Assembly (NCBI GenBank): GCA_010031635.1
Contig: RGZI01000008.1
Span: 1 to 37,556, forward strand
DNA: 37,556 bases
Reading direction: 5' to 3'
From: Actinomycetota bacterium
Lineage (GTDB): Bacteria; Actinomycetota; Actinomycetes; Nanopelagicales; Nanopelagicaceae
The translations under genes were made by a program, and so were the position numbers. The notes beneath the pieces were generated by a model, which saw only the letters and a list, made by a program, of their open reading frames with translations, made no database searches and had not been told where the DNA came from. How positions within the stretch are numbered: position 1 is the first letter of the stretch; the number at the start of each line of letters is the position of its first letter. Below are positions 26,226 to 33,920 of the stretch, piece after piece.

Positions 26226-26696
26226 ATGGCGCCCACTCCAAATAATAATCTCAGTAATAGCGTCACCTTTCGTGAGGTCATTTACCCTTCGTTGGCTCCA
26301 ATTTCATTTGCTTTTTTCCTACTTTCAGTCATTGGTGTGATCTTCGCATCAGCATATGGATCCGCCTGGGGTTGGTTTGTAACTTTGCTGCTAACAATTT
26401 TAATCTCTTCTGGTATTTATCGCAGCCGATTAATTATTGAAGTTAAAGATGGAAAATTATTTGTAGCTGGTGCCAAAATCGAAAAAGATTTTATTGGTCA
26501 AGTCACTGCCCTAGATCCTGCCGGAATGAAGTTGTTACGCGGGCGCGATGCGAACGCAATTGCATTCACCGCAATTAGATTTTGGATCAAGAGTGGAGTT
26601 AAGGTTGAAGTAAAGGATGCAAATGATCCGGTGCCTTACTGGTTAATTTCTAGTAAGCACACCGAAAACCTTGTTAGCGCTATTAATAAACTTTAA
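26226..26696 (+). CDS. DUF3093 membrane protein
   Basis: 156 aa. Two closely spaced hydrophobic segments (about 26-66) are followed by a soluble domain with IEVKDGKLFVAGAKIE and the RGRDANAIAFTAIRFWIKSGVKVEV stretch (quoted in part as RGRD...SGVKVEV), characteristic of DUF3093. Function is unknown. It faces the DUF4193 gene, and the two stops overlap on TTAA (26693-26696), the same pair and orientation as Rv2698/Rv2699c in M. tuberculosis. Confidence 0.88.
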   Translation: MAPTPNNNLSNSVTFREVIYPSLAPISFAFFLLSVIGVIFASAYGSAWGWFVTLLLTILISSGIYRSRLIIEVKDGKLFVAGAKIEKDFIGQVTALDPAGMKLLRGRDANAIAFTAIRFWIKSGVKVEVKDANDPVPYWLISSKHTENLVSAINKL

Positions 26697-26989
26697 GCGC
26701 ACTCACGACATACAGAGGTTGGGCCGTCGCCTTTTGCTAATTGCGAACGGTGATGAACCAAGAAACATCTTGAGCAGGTAAATTCATCCGTTTGCCGAGG
26801 CAAAACTCGAACTGTTAACTCTTCGCCGGAAAGATCAGCGCCGGGAAGTTCTAGATTTTCAGCAGCTTCTGCTTCATCAATATCAACCTGTCCAGATTTT
26901 TTATCAACCTGACGGGCTTTTAACTCTTCAAGTGATTCTTCATGTAACTCTTCATCAACTTTTCGGGGCGTGTCGTAATCTGTTGCCAT
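26693..26989 (-). CDS. DUF4193 zinc-ribbon protein
   Basis: 98 aa. The N-terminal two thirds is highly acidic and probably disordered (EELHEESLEELKAR and following). The C-terminus has a CxxC...CxxC zinc ribbon: FTCSRCFLVHH and VCRECA. This is the actinobacterial DUF4193 architecture. A nucleic-acid or RNA-polymerase-binding role would be a guess. GGAGGG lies just upstream of ATG 26989, one of the stronger Shine-Dalgarno sequences in the window. Confidence 0.9.
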   Translation of the reverse strand: MATDYDTPRKVDEELHEESLEELKARQVDKKSGQVDIDEAEAAENLELPGADLSGEELTVRVLPRQTDEFTCSRCFLVHHRSQLAKGDGPTSVCRECA

Positions 26990-27086
26990 TTCGCCCTCCC
27001 TCTCATCTCAATCATTTTTCACGAATTTTTCGCTGCTTGCTCTAGTAGTAAACAACGGTGCGAGCCGAATTATGCCTCTCAACTTC

Positions 27087-27131
27087 AAAAAGGCTGGCAT
27101 CCGGTGTGCGTGTCCACCCCTGCGCAACCGG
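27087..27131 (-). terminator. Weak candidate terminator after the desaturase gene
   Basis: A hairpin with a 9-bp stem and one bulge pairs 27101-27110 with 27123-27131 (12-nt loop). On the minus strand a run of five T follows at 27091-27087, but nine nt beyond the stem. It lies just past the desaturase stop. The distance makes it weak. Confidence 0.3.
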
Positions 27132-27138
27132 GCCAAAT

Positions 27139-28104
27139 TTAAGAAAGGCGGGTAATTTGCAATCCACGGGCAGCTTGACGCTCAAAATGCACCTCTCGCT
27201 TATCTTTAAACCGCTCTGCCTCGATCTTGGTCTGATCTAAAAAGGCGGCCAACTTGTCGCGATTAGCCTCACCAGCGGCTGAAAGGCCAATCAGATCCAT
27301 TACGCCCCATGCCCGTAATACCGGCTGAACTACCTCTTCTAAATGAAGATCCAGGTCGTAAATTCCGGCGAGCGCAATCTGGACTGATTTGCGACCAAAT
27401 CCGGGGATTCCATAACCAGGCATTGCGAAATTAACCACTACATCAGAGATCGCTTCAACAACTGCATCGGGTTCTAACTCAATAGCTGCGCCAATTAAAT
27501 TACGATAAAAAAGCATATGTAAATTCTCATCCATTGCCACACGGGTCAACATTGATTCGCAAATTGGATCATCCGAGATCCGTCCGGTATTTCGATGCGA
27601 GATGCGGGTTGCCAACTCTTGAAAGGTTACGTAAGTAACGGTGTGCAACATGTCATCTTCATATGGGGTTTGATAACCAACGCTCATATGCGCCATCCGC
27701 AGATCTTCTAATTCGATTGGATCTACGCCACGAGTTGCCATTAAGTAATCCCGTAACACAATTCCATGTCTGGCTTCTTCAGCGGTCCAGCGATGAATCC
27801 AATTTCCCCAAGCGCCATCTTGACCCATCGAGAGAGTGATCTCAGTGTGATAACTCGGCAGATTATCTTCAGTCAATAAATTTAAAACTAATGAGTTTTG
27901 CGCAACATCAGTCAACCGTGAATCTTTGGCTTCCCAAGCATCACCATTTAATGGGCCAGCAAAGGTACGCCCCTCACTCCATGGCACATACTCATGTGGG
28001 TACCAATTTTTTTGGATCGTTAAGTGGCGGTCTAACTCTTTGGCAACAACTGGCTCGAGGTCGCGGATTAAGCGAGATTGAATCTTTGGGTCATAGCTGG
28101 CCAT
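27139..28104 (-). CDS. Acyl-ACP desaturase (fatty acid desaturase type 2)
   Basis: 321 aa from ATG 28104, with GGAG six nt upstream; TTG 28116 is less likely. A diiron helical-bundle protein: the two ExxH motifs are EEARHG near 109-114 and DENLHM near 190-195, with Glu residues in TEDNLP and TFQELATR as further ligands. It would insert a double bond in acyl-ACP using oxygen and ferredoxin, as plant stearoyl-ACP desaturase and mycobacterial DesA do. It is divergent from the M81/MlrC gene, with a shared inverted repeat in between. It has no counterpart at this place in M. tuberculosis. Confidence 0.92.
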   Translation of the reverse strand: MASYDPKIQSRLIRDLEPVVAKELDRHLTIQKNWYPHEYVPWSEGRTFAGPLNGDAWEAKDSRLTDVAQNSLVLNLLTEDNLPSYHTEITLSMGQDGAWGNWIHRWTAEEARHGIVLRDYLMATRGVDPIELEDLRMAHMSVGYQTPYEDDMLHTVTYVTFQELATRISHRNTGRISDDPICESMLTRVAMDENLHMLFYRNLIGAAIELEPDAVVEAISDVVVNFAMPGYGIPGFGRKSVQIALAGIYDLDLHLEEVVQPVLRAWGVMDLIGLSAAGEANRDKLAAFLDQTKIEAERFKDKREVHFERQAARGLQITRLS

Positions 28105-28129
28105 CACACGCTCCAATCGAGATCAAATG

Positions 28130-28166
28130 TTGGTTACGGGAAGGAAGGTTACGCTACCGTAACCAA
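28130..28166. promoter_or_regulatory. Nested inverted repeats between desaturase and M81 genes, likely operator
   Basis: TTGGTTACGG at 28130-28139 and CCGTAACCAA at 28157-28166 are exact reverse complements 17 nt apart. Inside, GGTTACG at 28147-28153 pairs with CGTAACC at 28158-28164 across 4 nt. The half-site GGTTACG thus occurs twice directly and once inverted, fitting a TetR- or GntR-type dimer site with an extra half-site. Confidence 0.7.
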
Positions 28167-28177
28167 GCCCGCACTCC

Positions 28178-28183
28178 TAGACT
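28178..28183 (+). promoter_or_regulatory. Leaderless-type -10 box for the M81 gene
   Basis: TAGACT ends 7 nt before ATG 28191, and the nested inverted repeat lies just upstream where the -35 region would be. Confidence 0.5.
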
Positions 28184-28190
28184 CGCGGAC

Positions 28191-29681
28191 ATGAAGAGAA
28201 TCCTGATCGCTGAATGTGGCCAAGAGATCGCCTCCTTTAACCCAGTTCCCAGCGAATTGGACAGTTTCCGGCTTTCAACACCGGCTGAGCTGCTTCCAGA
28301 GCATGAACACCTAAAAACTGAGATTGGCGGGGCCCTAAATATTTTCAGGGCGCGCAAAGATATTGAGTTAGTCGGGGGATTCGGCGCTCGCTCCATCACT
28401 TCAGGGGGGACAACCTCGGCGGCGGCGTGGAAATTCATTTCAGAAAGTTTTCTGGACTCATTAAAGGCTGCCGGAAAAGTGGATGGCGTTTACTTTTCAT
28501 TGCACGGTGCCATGGGAGCAGTTGGTCAATTGGATCCAGAAGGATACCTATTAGTAGAAGCCCGAAAAATATTAGGTGAGGAAGTGCCTATTGTTTCTTC
28601 ATTTGATTTGCACGGCGTAATCACCGATCCAGTTTTGAAGAGTTCAAATGCGATAACTGTTTTCCATACCTATCCTCATATAGATTTATTCGAAACAGGT
28701 CAACGCTCGGCCAGATTGTTGTTAAAAATTATGGAAGAAGGAGCAAGGCCGGTAACTGTACGCGCTCGGATCCCGGCTTTAGTTCGTGGTGATGAATTAA
28801 AAACAAAAACTGGTTTGTTTGGAAAATGCATGGATGAAGCGATTGCTTTGGAAAATTCTTCTAAAGGCCTTTCGGGGGCAATTTTTATTGGCAACCCCTT
28901 TACTGATGTTCCAGATCTTTCATCAAATGTAATTATCTGCACTAATAATGATGAGAAATTGGCAGTAGATACCGCAACTAAAATCGCAGCAGATTTCTGG
29001 AAGGTTCGCGAGCAATTGCAAGCACATTTGACTTCAGTGCCTGATGCAGTTGCAAAAGCATGTGCGGCTAAAAGTGGAACCACGATTTTGGTTGATGCCG
29101 CCGATGCCACAAGTTCTGGTGCATGTGGCGATAGCAACGTGGTGCTTGCTGAATTAATCAAGCAAGGTTATGCCGGAACAGTATTGGCTCCACTAACCGA
29201 TCCTGCTGCAGTTGCTGCTGCTTTTAAAGCCGGAGTTGGCAATACAGTAACTACAAATATTGGTGGTGCACTTGATCCCCGGTACACCCCATTTGAAGTA
29301 ACTGGAAAAGTTCATCTATTAAGTGATGGAGAATTTAATAGCGAAGTAGAAGGCGAGCCATGGCACGCTGGAAATTGTGCGGTTCTAAAAGTAAAAAATA
29401 TCACCCTAGTTTTGATGAGTAAGCCAGTTAGTTTGCATAACCGCTCGCTTTTCTATTCTCACGGACAAAATCCAGAGAAATTTGATTTGGTAATTGTGAA
29501 ATCACCGCATTGCCAAGATCACATGTACTTAAATTGGGCAACTACATATATAAATGTTGACGCTCCTGGAAGTACTAGTGCCAACCTTCCATCTCTAGGT
29601 CACACCATTTGTCGCCGGCCAGTATTCCCACTTGATGCAAATGTTGAGTATGTGCCTGAGATAACTGTTTATCGCCGTTAA
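28191..29681 (+). CDS. M81-family metallopeptidase (MlrC-like)
   Basis: 496 aa from ATG 28191 (MKRILIAEC...); upstream in-frame codons belong to the antisense of the desaturase gene. The family pattern is clear: GQEIASFNP at 10-18, SLHGAMG near 101-107, SFDLHGVITD with putative zinc Asp/His, and FHTYPHIDLFETG. MlrC, the founder, cleaves linearised microcystin in sphingomonads, but most family members have unknown substrates, so a microcystin role should not be assumed. No mlrA, mlrB or mlrD gene is present. Its stop overlaps that of suhB on TTAA (29678-29681). Confidence 0.9.
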   Translation: MKRILIAECGQEIASFNPVPSELDSFRLSTPAELLPEHEHLKTEIGGALNIFRARKDIELVGGFGARSITSGGTTSAAAWKFISESFLDSLKAAGKVDGVYFSLHGAMGAVGQLDPEGYLLVEARKILGEEVPIVSSFDLHGVITDPVLKSSNAITVFHTYPHIDLFETGQRSARLLLKIMEEGARPVTVRARIPALVRGDELKTKTGLFGKCMDEAIALENSSKGLSGAIFIGNPFTDVPDLSSNVIICTNNDEKLAVDTATKIAADFWKVREQLQAHLTSVPDAVAKACAAKSGTTILVDAADATSSGACGDSNVVLAELIKQGYAGTVLAPLTDPAAVAAAFKAGVGNTVTTNIGGALDPRYTPFEVTGKVHLLSDGEFNSEVEGEPWHAGNCAVLKVKNITLVLMSKPVSLHNRSLFYSHGQNPEKFDLVIVKSPHCQDHMYLNWATTYINVDAPGSTSANLPSLGHTICRRPVFPLDANVEYVPEITVYRR

Positions 29682-30457
29682 TTTAAAAGCTTAAGCAGAT
29701 TTGCATGAAGATATGGTCCGGCAGCGATAGTAAAACTTTCATCAGCTGAGTCGCCGCTTAAATTACTTAATGTTGCACCGGCTTCAGTTGCGATTAATCC
29801 CCCGGCTGCTAAATCCCACGGCTTTAAACCAATCTCAAAAAATCCATCAACCGCACCTTGTGCCACAAAACATAAATCAACCGCCGCTGCGCCAAATCTT
29901 CTGATGTCACGAACTTCTGGAATTAATTTTGCAAATTTTGCACCTTGTTCGCGCCGGGTTTCACTTGAATAAGAAAATCCAGTTGCAAGTAGCGCATGTG
30001 ATAATTCAATTGGATTATTAACTTTAATTTTTTGTGGTTGGCCGTTATTGATCGCAACAAATGCGCCACCACCACGCGTTGCACTCCAAATTGTTCCGCC
30101 GGCAAATGCTGGTACATAGACAACACCAGCAACAGATTGACCGTCAATTTGCGCACCGATGCTGACATTCCAACCAGGTAATCCATAAAGATAATTAACA
30201 GTTCCATCAATCGGATCGATCACCCAAGTAACTCCAGATTTGCTTGCAACGTCAGCTCCTTCTTCGCCAAGCAATCCATCTGCTGGTCGAAGTTTGGCCA
30301 GCATTGAAGTAATCAAAGCCTCACTTGCCAGGTCCATCTGGGTTACGACATCAACCTCACTTGATTTGGTACTCACTTCAAGGTCGGCCGGACGATCGAG
30401 CAGCAACGCCCCAGCAGCCAAAGCCACTTTTTCTGCAATCTGCACAAGTTCGGACAA
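29678..30457 (-). CDS. suhB: Inositol-1-monophosphatase family protein (SuhB)
   Basis: About 259 aa. The lithium-sensitive phosphatase metal sites are intact: GEEGAD, WVIDPIDGTVNYLYG and the C-terminal PWDLAAGGLIATEAG. It would hydrolyse inositol 1-phosphate, supplying inositol for phosphatidylinositol lipids, which fits the PimB-like gene in this window. The start is uncertain: TTG 30457 gives MSELVQIAEK, a natural family N-terminus, with a poor -10 (TATCCG) 7 nt upstream; GTG 30496 and GTG 30445 are alternatives. The 5' end meets sepH head-to-head, with almost no or negative spacing. M. tuberculosis suhB (Rv2701c) is the positional counterpart. Confidence 0.9.
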   Translation of the reverse strand: MSELVQIAEKVALAAGALLLDRPADLEVSTKSSEVDVVTQMDLASEALITSMLAKLRPADGLLGEEGADVASKSGVTWVIDPIDGTVNYLYGLPGWNVSIGAQIDGQSVAGVVYVPAFAGGTIWSATRGGGAFVAINNGQPQKIKVNNPIELSHALLATGFSYSSETRREQGAKFAKLIPEVRDIRRFGAAAVDLCFVAQGAVDGFFEIGLKPWDLAAGGLIATEAGATLSNLSGDSADESFTIAAGPYLHANLLKLLN

Positions 30458-30461
30458 AGAG

Positions 30462-31229
30462 CTGCGGATACTTTCCGAAGATGATGGGTGGATCACCCTC
30501 GCTGACGATGGTGGAAATCATTATCGTGCTCGCAAACGGGAAAGTTCTTTACATCAACCACATCTAACTGCCGTTATAACAGATTCGCCCCTAAGTATTA
30601 AAGAGATTCAAGCCAGACTCCGTGGCGGCGAAACAGCGCAAGAGTTAGCCGCAACAACTGGAACTCCAATTGAAAAAATTGAGCGATTTGCTGGACCAAT
30701 TATTCATGAGCGCAATCACATCATTTCGCGGGCACTAGATACTGAGATCAAACGCAGTAGAAGTGGCGGAGTACTTGGTGATGTAGTTGTTGAACGCCTT
30801 GGAGCACGTGGAGTAGAAGCAACCAATCTTGATTGGAGCGCATACCGCCGCGAAGATGGAGTTTGGACAATTAATCTTTCTTACCCAACTCGTGATGGAC
30901 ATGCCAGCGCACAGTGGGTTTTAGATTTAACGCGTGGGACTTTAGCTGCTGAAGATGATGGTGCTCGCTGGATTTCCGGCGATGATCGTGCGCCAGCCGA
31001 AAAAGTAAAAGCCCAACTTCCGGCTGATTTTGGAAGTGATCGTGCAGATTTTCAAACTCGCCCAGCACGTGAGGTGCTTGAGAGCCGTGAGATTCGTGAC
31101 GCTCCACGACTTTCAGTTATTCGCGAAGATGTTGAACCTAACTCTGAAGCAAGTGCAGATGGCGTAACTGGTCGTGCAAAAGTTCCGACTTGGGATGAGA
31201 TTATGTTTGGAAAAAAGAGCGACGATTAA
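30462..31229 (+). CDS. sepH: SepH-type cell-division protein (DUF3071)
   Basis: About 255 aa. Homology to actinobacterial SepH begins at KELRILSEDDG (from about 30456) and continues through PLSIKEIQARLRGGET, the helix-turn-helix segment and ERFAGPIIHER to the end of the DUF3071 domain, with the C-terminal VPTWDEIMFG signature. SepH binds and bundles FtsZ in Streptomyces. The start codon is a problem: no ATG, GTG or TTG is found in frame between TTG 30366, deep in antisense of suhB, and the middle of the domain. I give CTG 30462 as a placeholder; a non-canonical start or the upstream TTG are the options. The stop overlaps the next convergent gene on TTAA. Confidence 0.85.
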   Translation: MRILSEDDGWITLADDGGNHYRARKRESSLHQPHLTAVITDSPLSIKEIQARLRGGETAQELAATTGTPIEKIERFAGPIIHERNHIISRALDTEIKRSRSGGVLGDVVVERLGARGVEATNLDWSAYRREDGVWTINLSYPTRDGHASAQWVLDLTRGTLAAEDDGARWISGDDRAPAEKVKAQLPADFGSDRADFQTRPAREVLESREIRDAPRLSVIREDVEPNSEASADGVTGRAKVPTWDEIMFGKKSDD

Positions 31230-32308
31230 GTTAAGTGACTCAAAAAAGGAATTAACCGTTCTTCATCGCTAAGTGCTCCATGATGACCAACCATGGCAGA
31301 TTCTTGAACAGCGCGTGCTGGCTCGATCAGAGTTACATCTGAATTAGCAATCAAAATTAAATCACCCATCCGGTCTAGCGCTTGTGCTGAAGTCGCTGCT
31401 CCAAATAATTGCGTATCAACTGCTTCTTGCTTGCTCATCACTTTTGCTAAATCGCCAAGTGCATCTTTCCATCTCGCCGGAGCATCTTGTATTGCATGCT
31501 GATGTAAATAAATATGTCTGGCCCGAGGTTCTCCCCCAAGTAAGGCCACTTCATCACTTAAATGATTCAAAATAACCGGTTGTTCGCTATTTACCATTCC
31601 ATGATCGGCGGTAACCCACAATCTGGTTCCAGCTGGCAGATCTGAAATTAATTGCCCAACAAAATGATCAATTGCTGAAAGTGCGGTAATCCATGAATCA
31701 GATCCAACTCCATCTTTATGGCCGGCTACATCTACCTCATTTGAATATAGATAGACAAATGCCGGGGCAACTTTCAAAGCATTTTGTAACTCATAACGCA
31801 TTGCATCAAAATTATTAGCACCTCTAAAGGTGGCACCCCGTAAAACTGCTTCAGTAAAACCACTACCTTCATAACGTGAGGCAGAAATATTTGAAACATT
31901 TATACCGGCTTGCATCGCACGTTCAAAAAGAGTGGGAATTGGTTGCCAAGTACGTGCATCAACTCGAGCATCCCATTTAAGCGCGTTTAATAATCGATTA
32001 TCACTATAAGGAATTCGCACTGTGTAACCCAGCATTCCGTGCTCTCCTGGAAGTGATCCCAAACCAATGGAGGAAATACTTGTTGCTGTCGTGGCTGGAA
32101 ATGAAGTTTGCATTTGATGCGATGAATTCATGGAACTCAAATTTGGGGCGAAGTCGCGATATTTTTCTAAGGCTAATAAACCCAATCCGTCGATTAAGTA
32201 AAGAATTTCGCGAGCACCATCAGATTTCGCAAGACCCAATGAGTTTTCAGTATTAAGACCCAATGTATTAAAGATCGAGGGGGTGATCTGCCACAAAGAT
32301 TTATTCAT
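31226..32308 (-). CDS. Alkaline-phosphatase-superfamily phosphodiesterase (NPP-like)
   Basis: 360 aa from ATG 32308; GTG 32317 is displaced because TAAAGT at 32316-32321 sits exactly 7 nt upstream of the ATG. Two-metal sites of the nucleotide pyrophosphatase/phosphodiesterase family are visible: LIDGLG near the N-terminus, the nucleophile Thr in SFPATTATS, VDVAGHKDG, TADHGM and VGHHGAL. No signal peptide is seen, so it is probably cytoplasmic. Substrate unknown. Genes of this type lie near sepH and parC in other actinobacteria. Confidence 0.88.
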   Translation of the reverse strand: MNKSLWQITPSIFNTLGLNTENSLGLAKSDGAREILYLIDGLGLLALEKYRDFAPNLSSMNSSHQMQTSFPATTATSISSIGLGSLPGEHGMLGYTVRIPYSDNRLLNALKWDARVDARTWQPIPTLFERAMQAGINVSNISASRYEGSGFTEAVLRGATFRGANNFDAMRYELQNALKVAPAFVYLYSNEVDVAGHKDGVGSDSWITALSAIDHFVGQLISDLPAGTRLWVTADHGMVNSEQPVILNHLSDEVALLGGEPRARHIYLHQHAIQDAPARWKDALGDLAKVMSKQEAVDTQLFGAATSAQALDRMGDLILIANSDVTLIEPARAVQESAMVGHHGALSDEERLIPFLSHLT

Positions 32309-32315
32309 TAGATTC

Positions 32316-32321
32316 ACTTTA
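32316..32321 (-). promoter_or_regulatory. Leaderless-type -10 box for the NPP-like gene
   Basis: On the minus strand TAAAGT ends 7 nt before ATG 32308; this decides the start over GTG 32317. Confidence 0.5.
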
Positions 32322-32396
32322 CAACAATCGATAAGAATTCCCTTCTTGCGCGTGGCAAGCGCGTAAAAGCCAGGTATTCAAGAGAGAATTGTCTTC

Positions 32397-33920
32397 ATGC
32401 CTCCTGCAAAAACCAAGAGCTCTAGAGCCAGTAAACCCAGACAACCAACCCTTCCACCAGGGCCAGGCAAGATCGTTGATATTGATGTTTTTAGTGAGAT
32501 GTCAGAATCATTTTTGGAGTACGCCTACTCAGTTATCTATGCGCGTGCCCTTCCTGATGCCCGCGACGGTTTAAAACCTGTACATCGCCGCATCTTGCAC
32601 CAGATGTCTGAGATGGGACTACGGCCAGATCGTGGACATGTGAAGAGCGCTCGTGTTGTTGGCGAAGTAATGGGAAAGCTGCACCCACACGGAGATACCG
32701 CAATTTATGATGCATTAGTTCGCATGGCACAACCATTTTCAATGCGCTTAACAATGATTGATGGTCACGGAAATTTTGGATCACTTGATGCCGGTCCTGC
32801 TGCGATGCGTTACACCGAAGCTCGTCTTGGTGCAGCAGCGATGGCGATGGTTGGCGAAAGTGATGAAGATACTGTTGATTTTTCGGGCAACTATGACGGC
32901 CAAATACAAGAGCCACGAGTATTGCCTTCTGCATTGCCAAACTTATTAATAAATGGCGCAACTGGAATTGCTGTTGGTATGGCCACCAATATGGCCCCTC
33001 ACAATGTCGGTGAAATGGTTGCGGCGACATGTGCATTAATTGAAAACCCAAATGCAACTTTGAAATCTTTGATGAAGTTAGCGCCGGGTCCTGATTTTCC
33101 AACCGGTGGCCAGATAGTTGAGCAAGAAGGAATCTTAGAAGCGTATGAAACTGGACGGGGCTCTTTCAAAATTAGAGCAACTGTCACCATGGAAAAAGTT
33201 AGTGCCCGCCGCCAAGGAATTGTTGTTACTGAATTGCCATACAACACCGGGCCGGAAAAAGTAGTTGAGAAGATCGCTGATTTAGTAAAAGCGAAGAAGA
33301 TTCAAGGCATCTCAGACATTATTGATCTATCTGATGGCCAACATGGAACCCGGATCGTCATCGAAGCTAAAACTGGATATGACACCCAAGATATCTTGAA
33401 TGATCTTTACCGATTGACCCCAATGGAAGAAACTTTTTCGATAAATGCTGTTGCCCTAGTAAATGGTCAACCAAAAACCTTGTCCTTAAAGGAGTTATTA
33501 CAGGTTTATATTGATCATCGAATCAGCGTGGTAACCCGTAGATCAAAGTACCGCCGCTTAAAAGCCACCGACAGATTACATATTGTTGAAGGCTTACTGC
33601 GGGCGATCATCGATATCGACAAAATCATCAAGTTGATTCGTGAAAGTGATGATGCGGATGCTGCAAGAAAGAAGTTGATCGCTACTTACAAATTATCTGA
33701 GATCCAAGCAAATTTTATTTTAGATATGCCACTACGCCGCCTCACTAAATTTTCACGGATTGAACTCGAGGGCGAAGAGAAAGATTTGAAGGGCATTATT
33801 TCCGCATTAAACAAGTTACTTAAAGATCCAGAAGCAGTTCGTACTGCAGTCGCTGATGAATTAAAAGCCCAGGCAAAGATCTTTGCAACTCCACGGAAAA
33901 CGAGATTAGGCGTTAAGTAG
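32397..33920 (+). CDS. parC: DNA topoisomerase IV subunit A, lacking the C-terminal domain
   Basis: 507 aa. The breakage-reunion core is complete: [17 protein letters not shown] (quinolone-determining region) near 97-113, catalytic Tyr139 in RYTEARL, and the coiled-coil and tail up to ATPRKT near the end. ParC and GyrA proteins usually have about 300 more residues folding as a beta-pinwheel that wraps DNA; here the protein stops right after the core. The stop lies inside the convergent MFS gene, so no room remains for the missing domain. With ParE it should cut and pass duplex DNA to decatenate chromosomes. A basic, Pro-rich N-terminal stretch of about 25 residues precedes the core. Confidence 0.93.
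   Translation: MPPAKTKSSRASKPRQPTLPPGPGKIVDIDVFSEMSESFLEYAYSVIYARALPDARDGLKPVHRRILHQMSEMGLRPDRGHVKSARVVGEVMGKLHPHGDTAIYDALVRMAQPFSMRLTMIDGHGNFGSLDAGPAAMRYTEARLGAAAMAMVGESDEDTVDFSGNYDGQIQEPRVLPSALPNLLINGATGIAVGMATNMAPHNVGEMVAATCALIENPNATLKSLMKLAPGPDFPTGGQIVEQEGILEAYETGRGSFKIRATVTMEKVSARRQGIVVTELPYNTGPEKVVEKIADLVKAKKIQGISDIIDLSDGQHGTRIVIEAKTGYDTQDILNDLYRLTPMEETFSINAVALVNGQPKTLSLKELLQVYIDHRISVVTRRSKYRRLKATDRLHIVEGLLRAIIDIDKIIKLIRESDDADAARKKLIATYKLSEIQANFILDMPLRRLTKFSRIELEGEEKDLKGIISALNKLLKDPEAVRTAVADELKAQAKIFATPRKTRLGVK

Noticed and set aside
27072-27155. 27-codon Cys-containing basic ORF on the plus strand between DUF4193 and the desaturase
   Set aside because: No Shine-Dalgarno sequence or TANNNT box at the right distance, no recognisable family, and it overlaps the desaturase end. 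Likely chance.
27891-28190. 100-residue extension of the M81 protein
   Set aside because: It is antisense to the desaturase gene; family homology starts at ATG 28191, which has its own -10 box.
30481-30567. ATG 30481 with TACTTT 6 nt upstream, fitting the leaderless pattern
   Set aside because: It opens only a 28-codon frame out of phase with SepH, and SepH homology already covers the region before it, so the box is probably coincidental coding sequence.
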